From Oxyruncus cristatus (taxonomy: Eukaryota; Chordata; Aves; Passeriformes; Cotingidae): a stretch of 64,000 bases of DNA. Of this stretch, positions 36,501 through 51,500 are shown in pieces. The notes under the pieces were generated by a model. That model was not told the origin of the DNA, ran no database searches, and was given only the letters and a program-made list of their open reading frames with translations. The DNA lies in assembly GCA_013399855.1 (NCBI GenBank), contig VXAY01005276.1, forward strand, positions 186,354 to 250,353. The letters run 5' to 3'. How positions within the stretch are numbered: position 1 is the first letter of the stretch; every line of letters starts with the position of its first letter. Position numbers and translations under genes: made by a program.

Positions 36501-39500
36501 ATAAGGCAGTCTAAGCAGAAATTGTAGATTAAGTTGCCAGTGCAAACTGTTGTGTCTTTGTTCCTTAAAGGGTCACAGAGCTTAAATGAGTGGTGATGCA
36601 GCTGAGGGATGCAGGGCAAGAGCCAAGGTTAGCTCTGCCAACAGGGTAAATGCTTCTCATTTCAGAACGGCTCCGTGGCTGATGAATATGATGTTGACCT
36701 ACTTGGAAATCTAATCTGCCACTTACCTCCAGCCTTTCTACAAGGCAGAGTGTCCCTGAAGGCAATGGCAACAGCCCTACATCAATTCAAACTCTGCCAA
36801 CAGCTCAGCCACGAGCAGAAGACTGAAATTAAATACAAACTCCTTGAGTTATATGGGTAAGGTATTAAATACACCACCTTGCTCTTGCTAATGGTCTGGC
36901 CATACAAACAGCAAGCATTTGCTTTGCCCAGATGAACTGCAGTGAAAACAGCACAAAGCAGCTTCTGTCACTGGCCAAGCTTGGGGGCTTGTCCACTAGA
37001 ATGACATTTCTGTTCTTGTGTGTAACGTGATAGGTGTGGAACCAAATAGAACCCCAGGGACGCCCTGCAGGACTCAAGTCCCAGAGGAAAAGGAGAGAGA
37101 GTGTAACGTTTGAGGAGAGGCAGGTAAACAGGCTCACTGGCCTGGCGAGAGAAAGGGTGTTACAGGCAAAGAATGGCCCAGGAATGCAAAGAATGGGAAG
37201 ATGGAAGTGGGATACTCAATGTGAGAGGACAGATGAAGAAGACTGCAAGCACCTGTGGCAATAGGAGAGAGCTAGAGAAGAAGCAGAGGGATATAAATTC
37301 AACCACCTGAAGCAACCAAGTGGTCAGCATGTTGGGTGTCACTAATGGCTCCGATTAGGAGGGCAATTGGAACCACAGTATGTATCAGTCATGCAAAGGA
37401 CAAAGCCATCCTCTGTCTGGAAAGAATACTCTGTTTCCCTCTTACATTGTCTCTTAGAAGTATCTTGCATTTGAAAAGGGAGACAATGCATAGTTTCTAA
37501 CCATCCCTTCAGACCCAAAGGCTGTCACTTGATCCACCTAATCATGTTAGATGCTCGTTCAGCTTCCTCCTAAGTCAGCATTTTCCTGGTGATAGAATGG
37601 AGATATCTTCCACCAGATCCCATCCCTGCATTGATCTTGATACAGATCAATTTTGTTGAATCATGGCACACTGTGCTAAATAAGATGGTACTTTATTTTG
37701 TATTGGGTTTTTTTGAAAATATTTGTCCAGTCAAACATCGTCCTAGTGGAGCAAAAAAGCAAATTAAGTTTTCTGTGAGAACATGAACTAGTAACACATT
37801 TGTTACTGTGTTCTCCTATAGGCTATTCCAGGCTGAAAATTACTTATCCAAGTGCTTTATTAAGTCACTCACCAGGTAGGTTGACTAACATTTGTCAGAT
37901 CTGTACCATGTTTCTACTTCTCTTTTGATACCATTTTGCACATTACTGCTGCTGCAGTATGAACCTGCCAGAAAATGGTAAATTTTCTTTCAAAAAAAAG
38001 CATTATTTCTCCTTGCTTGAACACTGTGATGCAAAAAATACTATGGCTATTGAGGGAGAGCTCCATTACAGCCATATCTGAAGGCTTTCTCTGAGTGTAT
38101 TGAGTGTTCCACTAATGCCCTTTGTATCACAGAGACATGAGAAAATGCAATCTGATGCTAATAACAATGAATCATCACATTGGCATAGAAGTGCCTTTGT
38201 TTCCTATATGATAAAGTATAAAAAAACTCTGAGGTTTTAGTATAATTTTGGTTGTAAACATTCTTCATTAATATAATTTTTCAAAATACTTCTTCAGCTC
38301 CTCAAACAACTGGACAGCAGCAACAACATTGGATGTTGGACCGTTCATAGCTCTGCTGTCAAAGGAGGAATTAAATGTCCTTGCTGAAAAGGTATGCTCA
38401 TAATAAAATATGTTAAAATTTGAATTTGCAAATGTCACAATACAATCCAAATCATATAAGCTGAATACTAAACTAGGTAAATAATTCTCCTGGCAAGGAA
38501 CCCCGTGTTAATGTGTTAATGTTTCAGATGTTTTTGACTCCATCAAAATTTCTGAGATTTCTTCTTGAGAGTAATGTCAGTATAAAGGATTATTTGCACG
38601 TGAGCAGTGATAATTGTACATTGTCACATAGAAAAAAATGGGTCATTTGTAGTGACACAGACTCCTTTTTAGTACTTTACACCTTGCAGTTTTATTTCCT
38701 CCATTCCCTTGCCTTCCAACCATAAAAGTTACATTTCTTATCCTGTTATTAATGGGATTACACGGATCAAATTAGCATTTACTCACAGGGCCCTTTGCCC
38801 CGGGGCCAGTGTAGCACATGAATGATAACTGATGGACTCAGCACTGCACTTTGGAGTCTCTTTGCCCTCTTTAGTTCCTACAAGCTTAAAATTTTTATGT
38901 AGAGGAGTAAACTATAGTGGAATGAGGAATTCATTCTTCAGCAGAAATACGTGAGCACAGTCAGCAACTTTTCCCCCGGAGGTAAAACTTATAATTGACC
39001 AAATAGAATGGGACTCTTCAAAGGAAAGGAAGGTGTCTAGCAGGGTGGAGGAGAGAGGTCAAAAAAAAGCCTAAAGAAGGCAAACAGGTCAAAGTTATTC
39101 CTCATCATTTAATTGGGTCCCTATCCTCAATTCTTATACTTGTCTGGCAAATTTAAGACAAAATAAAGCCCATACAGAATAGTGAAGCTCATTGTTCCAG
39201 GAGGGTCTGGACAAAGAGTCCAATCAGGCGGTGCTCAGGTGTTGCCAGAAACAGAGAGAGAATCACTCAGAATTTGCTTTGTTTCTAATTTTCCCCCCTC
39301 CAATGTATGCTGTTGACCTTTCAGTAGCAGCCAATTTACTCTCTTCTGAAACATCTGCACAATAGGAAGGAGGCTGAGCTGATACTAACCCCTGATTTGC
39401 TAAGGTCTGCACAAGTCTTTCTCTGCAAATTGGTTTGTTTTAAAAGGGAGGAAGAAGACTTATTTCTTCTTTTTTTTTTTTTTCCTTTTGAAGTTCCCAG

Positions 39501-42500
39501 ACATCATTTTACAAGTAGCAAAGACAACTGGACCAGTTTCTTCAGCTGAAGAGCTTTTATCAGCTGTGTTTGAGTCTGTCTCCAGTGCCACTGCCAACAC
39601 CCGCTCATCTCTCACCACACCTGGTCAGTATTTGCCTGGTATCTCTGCAAAGGGCCTGGTTCACAGTGGGGCCGTTTGGGGCTGTGGTGGTGCAATTCAA
39701 ACACACTTTGTTTCACTTTGTCACCAAATGCATTCTGAGAAGCTGAATGATAAAAAAGGAAAGCACTGAGTAACTTGAAGACGTTCAGACTTTTAGCAAA
39801 AGCAGTGAGAGTCTTCATTCTGTTGCCCGTAGTTGTATGACACATTGCCTAATTGCTGAAACACTCAATTTCATTACAGGATTGCATGATTAAGCATTTC
39901 CTGGAATGATTCTGAGTGCACAAAGGAGAAATATGAATTATTTGAATTCGAGGGTTTCCTTTATTTTTGCTTTTTTTTTGCTTATTTTTACTTTCCTTTG
40001 TAATCTGAGTGAAAATCCTCAAACTAAAAACCTGTGGAGGTGACAAGTTACCCTTGTGCCAAAAGATTGCACGTAGTTAATCCTTTGCCAGACATGAGCA
40101 GATGGTGACTCGTCTGTTCCTAAATCTGACAGTGGTGGCACTGTGTTTTTTCTGTCCAAATGGACAAAGTTTGTTATCATCTAAAAGGTATTTTAATTAG
40201 GAACCACACTAATCTATTAGAATATCTGGTGACAAATGGATCGTTTTCTTTGGATAAGGTACATACTCTGACTATATTCCTTTATTACAGTAACTGTGTT
40301 CTTTCTCTTACCTGAAATAATTGGGAGCTAATACTAATAACAGTAGCAATTACCAGAGTTCTTACAGCCATCTCTACATCAAGATAAAAACAAAGGTGGT
40401 GCTTGAGGCAAGATGGAATTTGCAAGGCAAAACTTGGGAATTGTGTGTCCAACATGCAACCGGAAAGCAGTGGCAGTGCTGGAGAAAGAATTCAAAGTTC
40501 TCACCACATGCACTGGGATGTTTTATTATATAGATGTTTTTCATCAGATTAAATTTATATCAAAAGGAAGACTGAAGTAGCATCAGATCCAGGAAGCAAA
40601 GTCAGAAGTCAAATTAGTGTTTCCCTCTGTAGTCACACCGACGTATCTGGTGTGTTCAAATAATAAAATACGTTTTTTCCGAGGATGCGAAGTCTTAGGT
40701 TTTCATGACTTGGGGAAGGGAGCTGCACTGTGCCTGGATAGGCAGTATTTACATGAGAAAAGCTGACCTTTTGCAGCAGGGGAAAGGGAAACAATGCAGC
40801 TGCACAAGAGGGAGGTGTAAAGGGAGAGCAGAACATCAGCTGGTACAGTGGGAGCTGAACTGCATTTTCGTTTGCTCAACAGATTCAATCTTTTCAGTGT
40901 TCTACCCACTACTGCAGCTTCCTTTGATGCAAATAAATCCCTCCTCTGCCTCCTTTCAAAGTACAAATCTACTTTGTACATCCTTGCTTTAATTTATTTA
41001 TCTGGGGGAGCTGAGCTGAGGCACAGCATCTGTGAAATTCAGGCTTTTTACTGGTAATGGCCGTATCTGAAAACATGTAGGGATTATTTGGTTTAGATAA
41101 TTATTTAATAAGGTTTTCCTCAGTGTGTGACAGGAGAGAGAGCAGTAAACAACCACATTAGGATTCTAATTTCAACACTAGAGGTAGATTATGCCAACAA
41201 AGACCAGGATTTGCTAAAACACACAGTGGAAACTGGTTTGATCGTGCATTAGGGCCAGAACCTGCCCGTAAATAAGATTTCTTAAGGCAGTTTGTCTGTC
41301 CAAACAGTTCTGTGGTGAGTGAACAGCCCTCTCCAGATCCTGACATTTTAACAACAATCTTGACATAAAGAACAAGCAGCTGTGCTTCTGTGACACATCC
41401 AGCTCCTGTCGGCACCTTGTTTAAATGTCAGGCAAGTCTTCCAAGACATACATCTTTGTCAGGGCGTTTCAGAGCGAAAGCACCTCTCCTGTCTGTTACT
41501 TTGCTGTTGGGTTCACTGTTGGAACGTGGAGTTTATTCAACTGCTTTTGGTGAATTTTTGGAGGCTTCCACGAGGGTCAGCCCAAGGATTTGCATTTCAC
41601 TCTTACTGAAGCAAGGCCCCAGCGAACGGTGGTTTTACGTCAGAATAAGCCTGAGTTTTGATGCCTTTAAGGAATAGACTTGAAAGAAACTTGCAATATA
41701 GTGGTTATTCTCATTGTACACATCCAGAATTCAGTTTTATTGTGGCATCCTGCATTGTAACTGTTCTGAAATACATGTCTGCTGTTATTTTCTTGTCCAG
41801 CCTCTGGAGTATAAAGAATATAATCAATTTCTTGCAAGTTAGGCAAATTCTACTTTTGTATCCAGGACATTACCAATGTAAATGTTTTTTAAAATATTTA
41901 ATTACAAAACAGTTAATTTATCAATATCACATCAGCTGCAGTTAATTCATAGTCTGTCACTCTCTTATATATCTATATTGGTTCAATTTATTTTTTCCAG
42001 TCTCCTTGAAGAAAACTCTTGCCATTTGACTTTTTTTTCCCAGATTGCCTGGGAGCCAGAGTTCCTTCTTCAGATGAAATAATTAAATTAGCAGAAGCAA
42101 ATATCTTTTGGTCAGATCAGGAACTGCAATGCATGGACCCAGGGACTTTTGACAAAAACGTGGAACTTCTTGGGACCGTCTCAGGTTTTAACAGCTCCCA
42201 GCTTACTGCCTTGAAGGAAAAAGCCAAGCAGGTAACTGTCCTGTCTGTGAAGGGAAATTAAATCTGTAATTTGATTTGCTGTTATTGAACTATGCAGTTC
42301 TAAAATAACTGTGCTATGTCAATGTCACTGCTGCTGCAAGAATATCTATGGCTTATTGGAAAAATAATATGAGATGGTGATAGAAGACTATTGCCCTTGC
42401 TTCAGAGTCAACAGGCAAGTAATACTAAGCTATTGGCAGCTGGAAAAGTTAAATGTTTGTACTTTTGAATTAGTTTTCTGTTTGTTCCTCACTTTTGTTT

Positions 42501-45500
42501 CATAAAGAAAAATCAGCAAGCAGCACTATAGGCTGTTGATTGCCCTGCTGAAAGTTAAGCGTGGCATGTTAAACTGTCTACATTGGTGTTAAATATAGTT
42601 TGCAGTGGTGTAAAACCAAACTGACTGAAAGAGGCTGCTATGAGCTGGACAAAGCTCTTCCTCCCACCTTCTTGTCACAGGCAGGGACAGACAGACCCAC
42701 CAGTGGGAAATTTTAGGGAGGAAAAAGATCCCACCTGCATTTAGTCTGTTCTTTCCTAGGAGTGCACTCGGGACAGGGCTGTGCTGGGGGCAGGTCAGCA
42801 GTGTCTGTGTCTGGGGCAGAGCACCAGCACAGTGTCTGGGCTCTGAGCAGCCCTGTCTTGGCCTGCTGAGGGCTGGGGGAGAAGTCAGAGCTCGCCCCAT
42901 CCCTGTTGTTCATGTTGCACTTCTCCCTGGGGGTGACTTCCTCTTGCTGCTTTGTGGTTGCCTGCCCTGCCAGGGAACAGGCAATGTCCCAAAGGTACTT
43001 CTGGTTCAGCAAGAAAAAGCCTCAGGGTGCAGTAAGAGAAGTTGTTTCGGCTGCAGAAGACCCAGAGATGCAGAGGTTACCATCCCTAGCCTGTCTGCAG
43101 CTTCCTGTCACCAGCATCTGCTGGAGGTTATCTGCTCTCTGCTTCCATCTCTGCATGGTCACTCAGCAATCCCCTTCTGTCAAAATGATCCAACATTTTA
43201 AAAGTCCTTTTTAGGTTTCGTCAAATCATTCTGACAGAATGAGGTTGGGGAGCATCTACAAGTGCAGTTGGCTACAAGTAGTACAAGTGCAGAGGATTGG
43301 AGATCTGAGAGCTGTGACCTCTGGAGGAAAGCAGGAGCAGGGGACAACGTGGGCCTGGGCAGCATCTCCTTAAACCAGCAGCTGCAGCCACTGTAGTGGA
43401 GCTGAACATGGACTTTGGATAGGTAAGGCCAACAATGCAACTTTTAGCAGTGAAGTTCAGCTTTTAAAGCACCAGAACTGCAGGTGCTTGAAGAGAAGTG
43501 GCACTGACCAGATTCCCAAAGCAGGTGGTGATTCTGCAGTGGTGTCTCTGCTGCCTTGTTGCAGTAGGACAACAGGCATCAAATGCATCCTTCTCAGAAA
43601 GCTTCCCTCTGTCAGCACAGACATGTGTGTAGAAAAAGGGGAAAAAATGTAATCCTAGAAGAAAATAAAAACAGTTTCCACTGAGATAGTGGGAACTAAA
43701 AAATTTTACAGCACTGCAACATATTGGTGTACTTACAGAGTGTTATCTGTTGTAGGGAAATTGCCAGCAAGGTTAATACCCTCACATTCTGGCTCTATTC
43801 AGTTCAAGGGTACACAGATCTGTAGGGCACTGAATGGAATTATTTTGTGTGTGTGAGTGGCTGTGAGGCAGATTGCTGCTAGGCAAAGGCAGACTTCCTG
43901 TATATTAATTTGCAAAATACAACGTGTGTTACACGGAATGTGAAGCATCAGAAATCAGACAGTACAGGCAAAGCTCTTTGAAATTATGTGCTGTTATGTT
44001 ATGAACTAAAGGGCATCTCTGATTAAAGGTTTCATTAAGCCTGCTTTAATTTCTTCTAAATGGATTGGTTTCCCCTAAAAGAAAATGCATACTACTCATT
44101 GTTCCAAACTAATTCAAGAAATCTAGATATCAGATTGTGTCTTAATGAAAGTAAGAAGCTTAGCTCACTTGTAAGTGGAAGGTCTCCCAGCTCTGCAGTA
44201 GTGACAGATGTATGGATCTGTGGTCCCCAGGTGAATGAGGACAAAGGAGTGTTTCAATTCCATGTGTTGTGTTATTTATATCGATATGCCTGAGATTTTA
44301 CCCAGCACTGTCAGATAATGCTATTTATGAAGTACTTCAAACTCTGCAGTTGATGACCTAGATCAGGGAATGGACGCAGGATGTATTTTCCTGCATGTGT
44401 TTCACGGATCTCTTCAGCTAGAGAATTAAGAGCTTTGAAATTGGGCTCAGGCTTTTTACTATCTATTTTCTTTGGAACAGATTGACATTTCCCAGGCTTA
44501 GATCCTTTGTGTGTTTCTTTATGACATCGTAAAACCAACATAAAGGATCTGTGGAAACTCAGTCGGGAGGTTGGTGGGTCCAGCTTTGCTTCTCTTAAAC
44601 AAATCCTTGACCTGAGGGTCATGGTTGGGAAAAGCACCTTGGCAGCCCTGAGGCTGCTCCGTGTTGGATGGGCACTTTGGTATGAGCAGCACCTCTCTGT
44701 AAGGAGTGTTTAATTCCAGAGATCCAGATTCCAGAGCCCTATTTCTGTGTTTTATGGAAGCTGTACAGCTTCAAAAGTATCTGGAGGTGCAAGCACTCTT
44801 TAGTAGGCAACTGCAGATACTCTTCAGCGAGTCCTTACTAGCTTTGTCCTCTCTAATTTTTTTGACAAAACTTAAATTGTAGTTATCCTGAAAATGGAGT
44901 AAATATTTCCATGAATCAGACAGCATGAACAACCAGCTTAGCCCAGCACTGGGCTTTTAGTTTCAATTTTCTAAGTGAAGTTAGAAGCACAATCTCGTAC
45001 TAGAAAACTGTCATGTATTGACTGACATAAAGGAAAGTTGCTGAAGTAAATGAGACCTTTAAAGTGAGATTTTTTTTTTCTCTTTTTTAAAATTGTGCCT
45101 GTCCTGTTCAAGTCACTTCCTCCAGCCAAAACCCAGTGTCTTTTCCTGTAAAGGCAATTGGCCACATCTGGAAGGACACTGACCACTGTCTACCATCCTC
45201 TGTCACTGCCAAGTAAATATAACTGACAGTTCTGACCTCTGGAAGTTTAGTTCTTGATGGACTTTTTGTATTCTTTATTCAGGCAGATCTTCTCCTGAAA
45301 TCAAAATTTCCTTAGGGTTGATCTGTGACAGCTTTTCAATCACTGCAGCTTCACCACAGATAAAGTTAAAAGCAGGGGAACTTGTCAGTTTAAATACATT
45401 GGTACTGATACAGAAGAGGCCCTGCTTATTTCTTTCATTTCTCACAAAGCTTTTTAAGTTTAACTGTACCTGTACAAACACATTTACATTAGTTTTTATT

Positions 45501-48500
45501 TTGATATTGTATGAACACAAGTGAGAAATCAGAACTTTAGGAACTGGCTATTTATCTGTATCACCCAATTCCCTGCTTTGATTTCTGCTTTCCTTGTCAG
45601 GGGGTGAGCCAGGGTGACTGGTCACAAAAGCAATTTAAAGTCAGTTCCCCAGAGTGATTGCAGCTGGGTAGAAGCCTGGGTAGTCCAGATACTGCTTTTG
45701 TGGTAGCAGTGTAACTGTGGATCTAGGCACAGATTCCCATTTTTATTGGTTTTAGTGGTTTTGCTCCTACAGGCACACTTCCAGCAGTGCCTGTTCTGAC
45801 TTATCAACAAGGCCAAGCCGTAAAAATTGCAGCATTTTTAGATAAACTAAGCATAATTGGCATAGAACCTCCAAAACCTTCACAATCCCTAAGCTCTGCC
45901 TTTTGTGTGCAAAGGAATACTGCAGGTTTGGGGGCTTCTAAACCAAGGGGGTTGAGAATGGTGTATATGGAGGAAGATTCCTAATGACCCAACAGACATT
46001 AATGAATCTCTTCTAAAGGTTTGGGGGTTGCTGCCCGACTGGAAGAGTTACCACATTGTTTCCCTGGGCCGCATTGCTCTGGCCCTCACTGAGCACGAAA
46101 TCCAAGAGCTGGATTTGAATTCCATCGACACTGTTTCTGTACTTAGTCAGCAAACTGAGTGGACTCTTACCCAGGTAAGAATCTTATTGAATGTGCTCCT
46201 GGTGAAGGGCTCTGGCTTCACACCCTTTGGGACTGAAGCCCTGGAATTGCCTAGGAAACAGATCCAGAGAGCCACACTGCTCCCTGCTGCTCTTCTGCAG
46301 CTGTGACCCCAGGAAAAGTGGGTAGGTAGGACAGCACTGGTGTCTGCCTGGTGCTGGCTGCCCTGGTGAGGTGGCCAAGAGGACATCAATCACTGTTAAT
46401 TGGGGTGGTGACGAGTGTGTTCTTTAGCACTTGCCCACTAAGGAGCAGGAAGAGGTCAGCAGCTCCTCTCACACTGGTCCCGGAATAGACACTACAGCTG
46501 GGAGACACCAGGCCTTCCCAACTGAAGTAATCACTGCAGAGGTGGTGTGCTCCCAACCCCAGCAACCATTGCCCTAGAAGCCTGTTATTATATCATCTTT
46601 CTTTCCTCGAATTCTAGTTATGTCAATGGGATTTCTACAGTAGGAGTTAAAAGCTTTTATTTGTATATGCAATTGGCAGCAGATTTCTGACTTTGTGGCC
46701 CTTACCATCAGGGCTCTGTGGTTGCAAGGGGGCAGTTTTGGCAGAACATCACAAATCTGTTTAGTAGATTCTTGTTCTGAAGAGCACCATCCAAAGGAAG
46801 CACTTGGGAGGATTTTATACAGTATTAGCTTGCTTTTCAAGTTTCCTGCTGTCAGTAGGAATAGCTGGTTAAGAGATCCTGCCTAACTTCAGTTGTCTAA
46901 AAGTCAGGCAGCTACTTTAAGGTAGTCATTTGAGACTCAGCACTGTGGATAGATAAGGAAATCTTGGAAGATACTTGTTTTTTCCACTGACTTTGGAGGA
47001 TGCGTTGGTGATAGGCTTGAGTGAGACTCACAGTTTTTAAATGGTTAGTTTAGGACGAGCACAGTTCTAAATTACTTTGGCTTGCAAAGGCACTTTGATA
47101 CCAACGTCCCATTCTCATCTGAAAATTAATCCTGAAGAGGGGTCACCACCTCTATATAACACTTAAATAAGACAAGGGCAACCTGAGTGTTAAAACAAAT
47201 AAAAACTACATATTGATCCCATTAGTATTGTATGTCATCTTCTAGCAATTCAACTGATTTGGGCATTTCTGCTGGGCAATCCAATGCCCGTTTCTTCTGG
47301 TGAAGTGTTCCCTTGTGACCTGGCAGAGGAGATACAGAGTGTTTTCACACCCTTTGTAGTTAGTCGGGAAGTGGTTGTGTAACAGTGCCCTGTTGAAGTG
47401 TCACATGTAGGTGGTGACAGTGCTCCTCCTGAAGGCTGTGCATAGATATACATCCCGAGCCTCCCCAGTGCCTTCCATAATAAATGTATATTTATGCTCC
47501 AGAGCTTCTGGGAAAATCTTAAGCTTCTAGTAACAAAACCTTCCATTCTATTTACATCTGTTCATGCTTACTGTCTTACTGCTTTTGTAGGCAAGATCTA
47601 TTTTGGAAGGTTTTCTAGAAGACTCTGGCCAGACCATCAGCACACTAAAAAGCTTTGATTTAATTGGACTGGGAGCTATCCTCTGTGCTTTGAACTCCAC
47701 AGAAATCATGTCCATAAGGACTGCTGAATTCAGGTACTGCACTTTATACTTAATGAAATATTTATTAGCATCTCTGTTGATAAAATTTATTGTCCCATTT
47801 TTGTTTAGTCAAGATTTTCAGAGCCCAAAGGACACCATTTTGCATTTTAAATGTTTTTAGAAAGGGAGTAACTGTTGTGGAAGGCGTACAGCAGTTGTTT
47901 AAAACATGTTCTGTTTAAGGTTTCCTCTGCCATTTATATCCCACCATTTAAACATTGCATTGAGAAATCCAGGATTTTGCTTAAAGCCTTAAACTTTTGT
48001 ATGCAATTTGTGCATATTTATATTTTAAATTGACAATTGGGTTTAACAGTCATCTATTTTACTGTGTATATTCCAGGCATACTTAGCGCTGCATGTTGAC
48101 TGCAGCCTGTAATGTTGCCCTTGTTGCCTTTTGCAGTGCTGCAGTTGCAAGAATTGGCCTGTTGGTTTGTAGCACCCCTGTTCTGAGGCAGTTTAAGAAG
48201 ATGACAGAATCTGTGTTTGGTGCTGCTACCAGCTGGAATGGCTCCGTTTTACAGGAAATTGGTTCTATAGCAGGTAACAAAATTCAGGCTCCAGATAGTG
48301 TCGGCTGTGAAGTCTTGTTATTCAGCATTAAGAGACGGGTTCACGTAGCAGGGAATTTTTCTAGAGTGGCAAAAGACATTTCTTCCAGAGAGGAGGCATG
48401 ATTATGCTCCCTAATCTTGCATTAGAAGGGGCTGTAACAAGCATTCACTAATAACACTGTTTATTGTTTTATTGACTTTAATCATTCTCTTTTCCAAGAT

Positions 48501-51500
48501 AAAATAACTTGGGTAGAGCACATTCCATACAATGGTTAAGGTCAGATGATTTGTAATACTGGAAAATAATGCAAAACCAAACCAAAAAAAAAAAAAAAAG
48601 AACCAGTATCTCTCTCTCTGTAACGCCCTGTAATAAACCATTTATTAGATATTTTGTATAAATGCTTAAATAAATTTGTATTAGCTTAAAAAACAAATCT
48701 AATAAAAAGAACATTAACTGAGTTTTGTTCCTATGGTTTGGGTTTTTTAGGTGGTTTGAATGAGGATGAATTAAAAGCTTTTGATAAAAGCTTGATGCCG
48801 TATTTCCAGCCAGCAGCAGTAAGACATATACCTCCTGAAATTTTCCAAGTAAGAGCTCTGTTATGAAGAAGTGACTAAATTTCTATCATTTTTACTCCAC
48901 TATAAATAAACTGCAGCACTGATTTATAGGCTTTGGGTTTCAGCAAAAATTCTTCTATGGTCTGTTAAGTGAGAGACCATCAAGGATCTGAAACATTAAC
49001 TTTCAGCTGTATCACCTCTACTTGTGATGAAATATGCTGGACAAGCTTTATTTATTCTTCAGAATGCATCCCAAAGAAAAAGTAATGATCTAGGGTCAGA
49101 AGGCAGGGAACAGACTCTCCTTTTATCACTACTGTATTCAAATCTGGGTTTTCTTCTCTGTTTATTAACATTTGCAAGGGTGCTATAATAGCTACAGAGT
49201 GTGTAAGAGCCGCTTTATTAACCTAAAATCTGGCAGCATTCTACCGAGTTAGCTGTGACAAAACAGACTGTACAGGCCGATACAGATTGGAAAGGAATTA
49301 CATCTAATTACAGCAGTTCTGAACGTGGACCAGAAATTAGAACAGGGATCTTGAGATCATTGCCCCAGACTTTATTTGACTTAGTGACAAGATTAATATT
49401 CTGCCTTGGCTGGTCTCTCTCAGATGCTCAGGCAAGCAATGTACTTATGGGCAGATGAGCTAAACAGATAGTTAACTGTGTCAGCTCCCATAAAAGAGAA
49501 AAACTCCTTGAACACTGACTGTTTTGCACAGCACCACTGACGGTTTAGATAAGCCTGAAATGCCCTTAGTGAAGCTATTTCTTTGAAAAACAGATCTGTA
49601 GCATCTTGCAGAGTTTCTGTCAAATAGCAGACGTTTCTGTTTGTAAGAGTGGTAATGATACTACAGAAAGTGCTTAGAAAACAACAGGGCACCTTTTTGG
49701 AAGAGTTTCCTGTATTTGAAAGATTCAAAGCAGATTTCGGTTTTGTATGGCTTCCTTTTGCAGCTGTATACATTATTCAGATTTTTATTCATGAAGAATT
49801 GCATTGTATTATGGACTTTAACTGAGTTGAGAGGGAGCTCAATTAAAAAATTGGACCTGTAGGTATTGACATGAATGTGCTCAGTTTAAACGAGCTCATC
49901 TTTGGCAGACAGTGAAAAATGGGCAAGGATTTGCTCCACCATCCGACCTACTTGAAAGGGGAATTTTGACTTTCCAAAGTAGAACCTGGATGCAGAATTG
50001 TTGCAGGAAAGAAGGCTTGTTGTGTAGGAGGGTTGAAATGCTTGTGACTGCAGAATGTTAACTAGAAGCAAAGCAATCCAGCATGTCCAATAATGCAGGC
50101 TTTACAAACTGGGTAATTGCTATGTGATATAATTACTGTAAGATCATGATTGCCATGTTTAATTTTTAAATTTAATATGACCAAACTGGGAAGATTTTCA
50201 ATCTGAAAGAGAAAATTGGATAATGAGATTAAAGCATGGCATTTTTTTTCATCTCATTGCTCTACTGCTAACTATAATCAAAGGTCAAATGTCGGTTCAA
50301 GTGAGGTTGCTCGGGGCAGATGTAAGAGGAAACAAATGAAAACACAAGAGGATGCACAATGCCATCAGTCTTTGAGCAAAATCTGAAAAGAAATGGCTGG
50401 AAAATTAAACTCCAACAATATATTGCTGGCACAGAAAGCTTCTCAGGCTGTCAGCTCCCAGCATCAAAGAGAAAGGTAAAAGACAGATGAGTGGTCAGGG
50501 AAGTAAATGAATACAGAGGATTTTTTTTAAGCTCTTTTGAGCTCTTTTATAACAACACAATTTGAAGGCTACTGTCCCTCATTCCAAATGCAAGGCAGTG
50601 CTGACTTCTGATTCCTTACCTGCCTTCTATAATTGACAGCCTATAGCAATTTTTCTGTCTTTTGTTCCTCCCAGGCATTGTCCCCAGAACAAATAGCAAA
50701 CCTGGGCCCCGAAAATGCCGCCATGGTTACGGGATCACAGCGGAAGCATCTGGATGCATCACAGCTCCAGAGCCTGAGGCTGGCGCTGGACGGAGCCAGG
50801 ACCAGCGTCCCCGGGGCACAGAGCAGTGCAGGATCCACCCAGGAGGTGCAAACCCCGGCTCCAGGTGGTGAGTGGAGTCTCTCCCTCCTGCTCAGGGGCA
50901 GGGCACACACCAGTGGGGTGTATCAGCATCCACCAGGGCCAGACCTCTACTGAAGGTGGGTTACAGTGAATTTACTAATCAGCTTTGTCAGTCGTGACTC
51001 AAACCACAGGCCTGACCGAGACAAACAGCCAGGACGTTGTTGGACTTACCCACAGCACGAGGTGATGGAGGAAGGCTGTCAGATGGCATTAGCAGCTCTC
51101 TGCTGCTGGTAGCATTACACTGTGCTAAGCACTAACTTGTGTAAAATGGAGTCTGAAACAGTGAGCTTTTCCCTCTCCTTCCTTCCCATGTTCTTTGCCC
51201 AAATTTAAGGCAGGACCCTCTGTCTCTGGGCCTTCAGGGCACAACCTTTACCTGCAGCACAACATTGTTTCGCAGAGCTGCAAGTGGGAAAGGAGGTAGC
51301 ACTGGGGTGGATTAGCATCTTTATCCAGACTGTAGGACCCAATGAACATTTTTTCCTGCTGTCCCCATCCTAGTTGGAATTAAAGCCTATTACCACCTGT
51401 GCTTCAGAGGTGTAACCTCTTACTTCTCCATATTGCAGTTTACACTGGGCAAGTTACACTGGCAGTGTTAATGGGTGTGTGTTACAGTGAGAGTACAGAG

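Noticed and set aside
44311..44637. 108-codon minus-strand frame in OTOA intron 23
   Set aside because: No domain, splice or conservation evidence. Similar frames are common in the introns.
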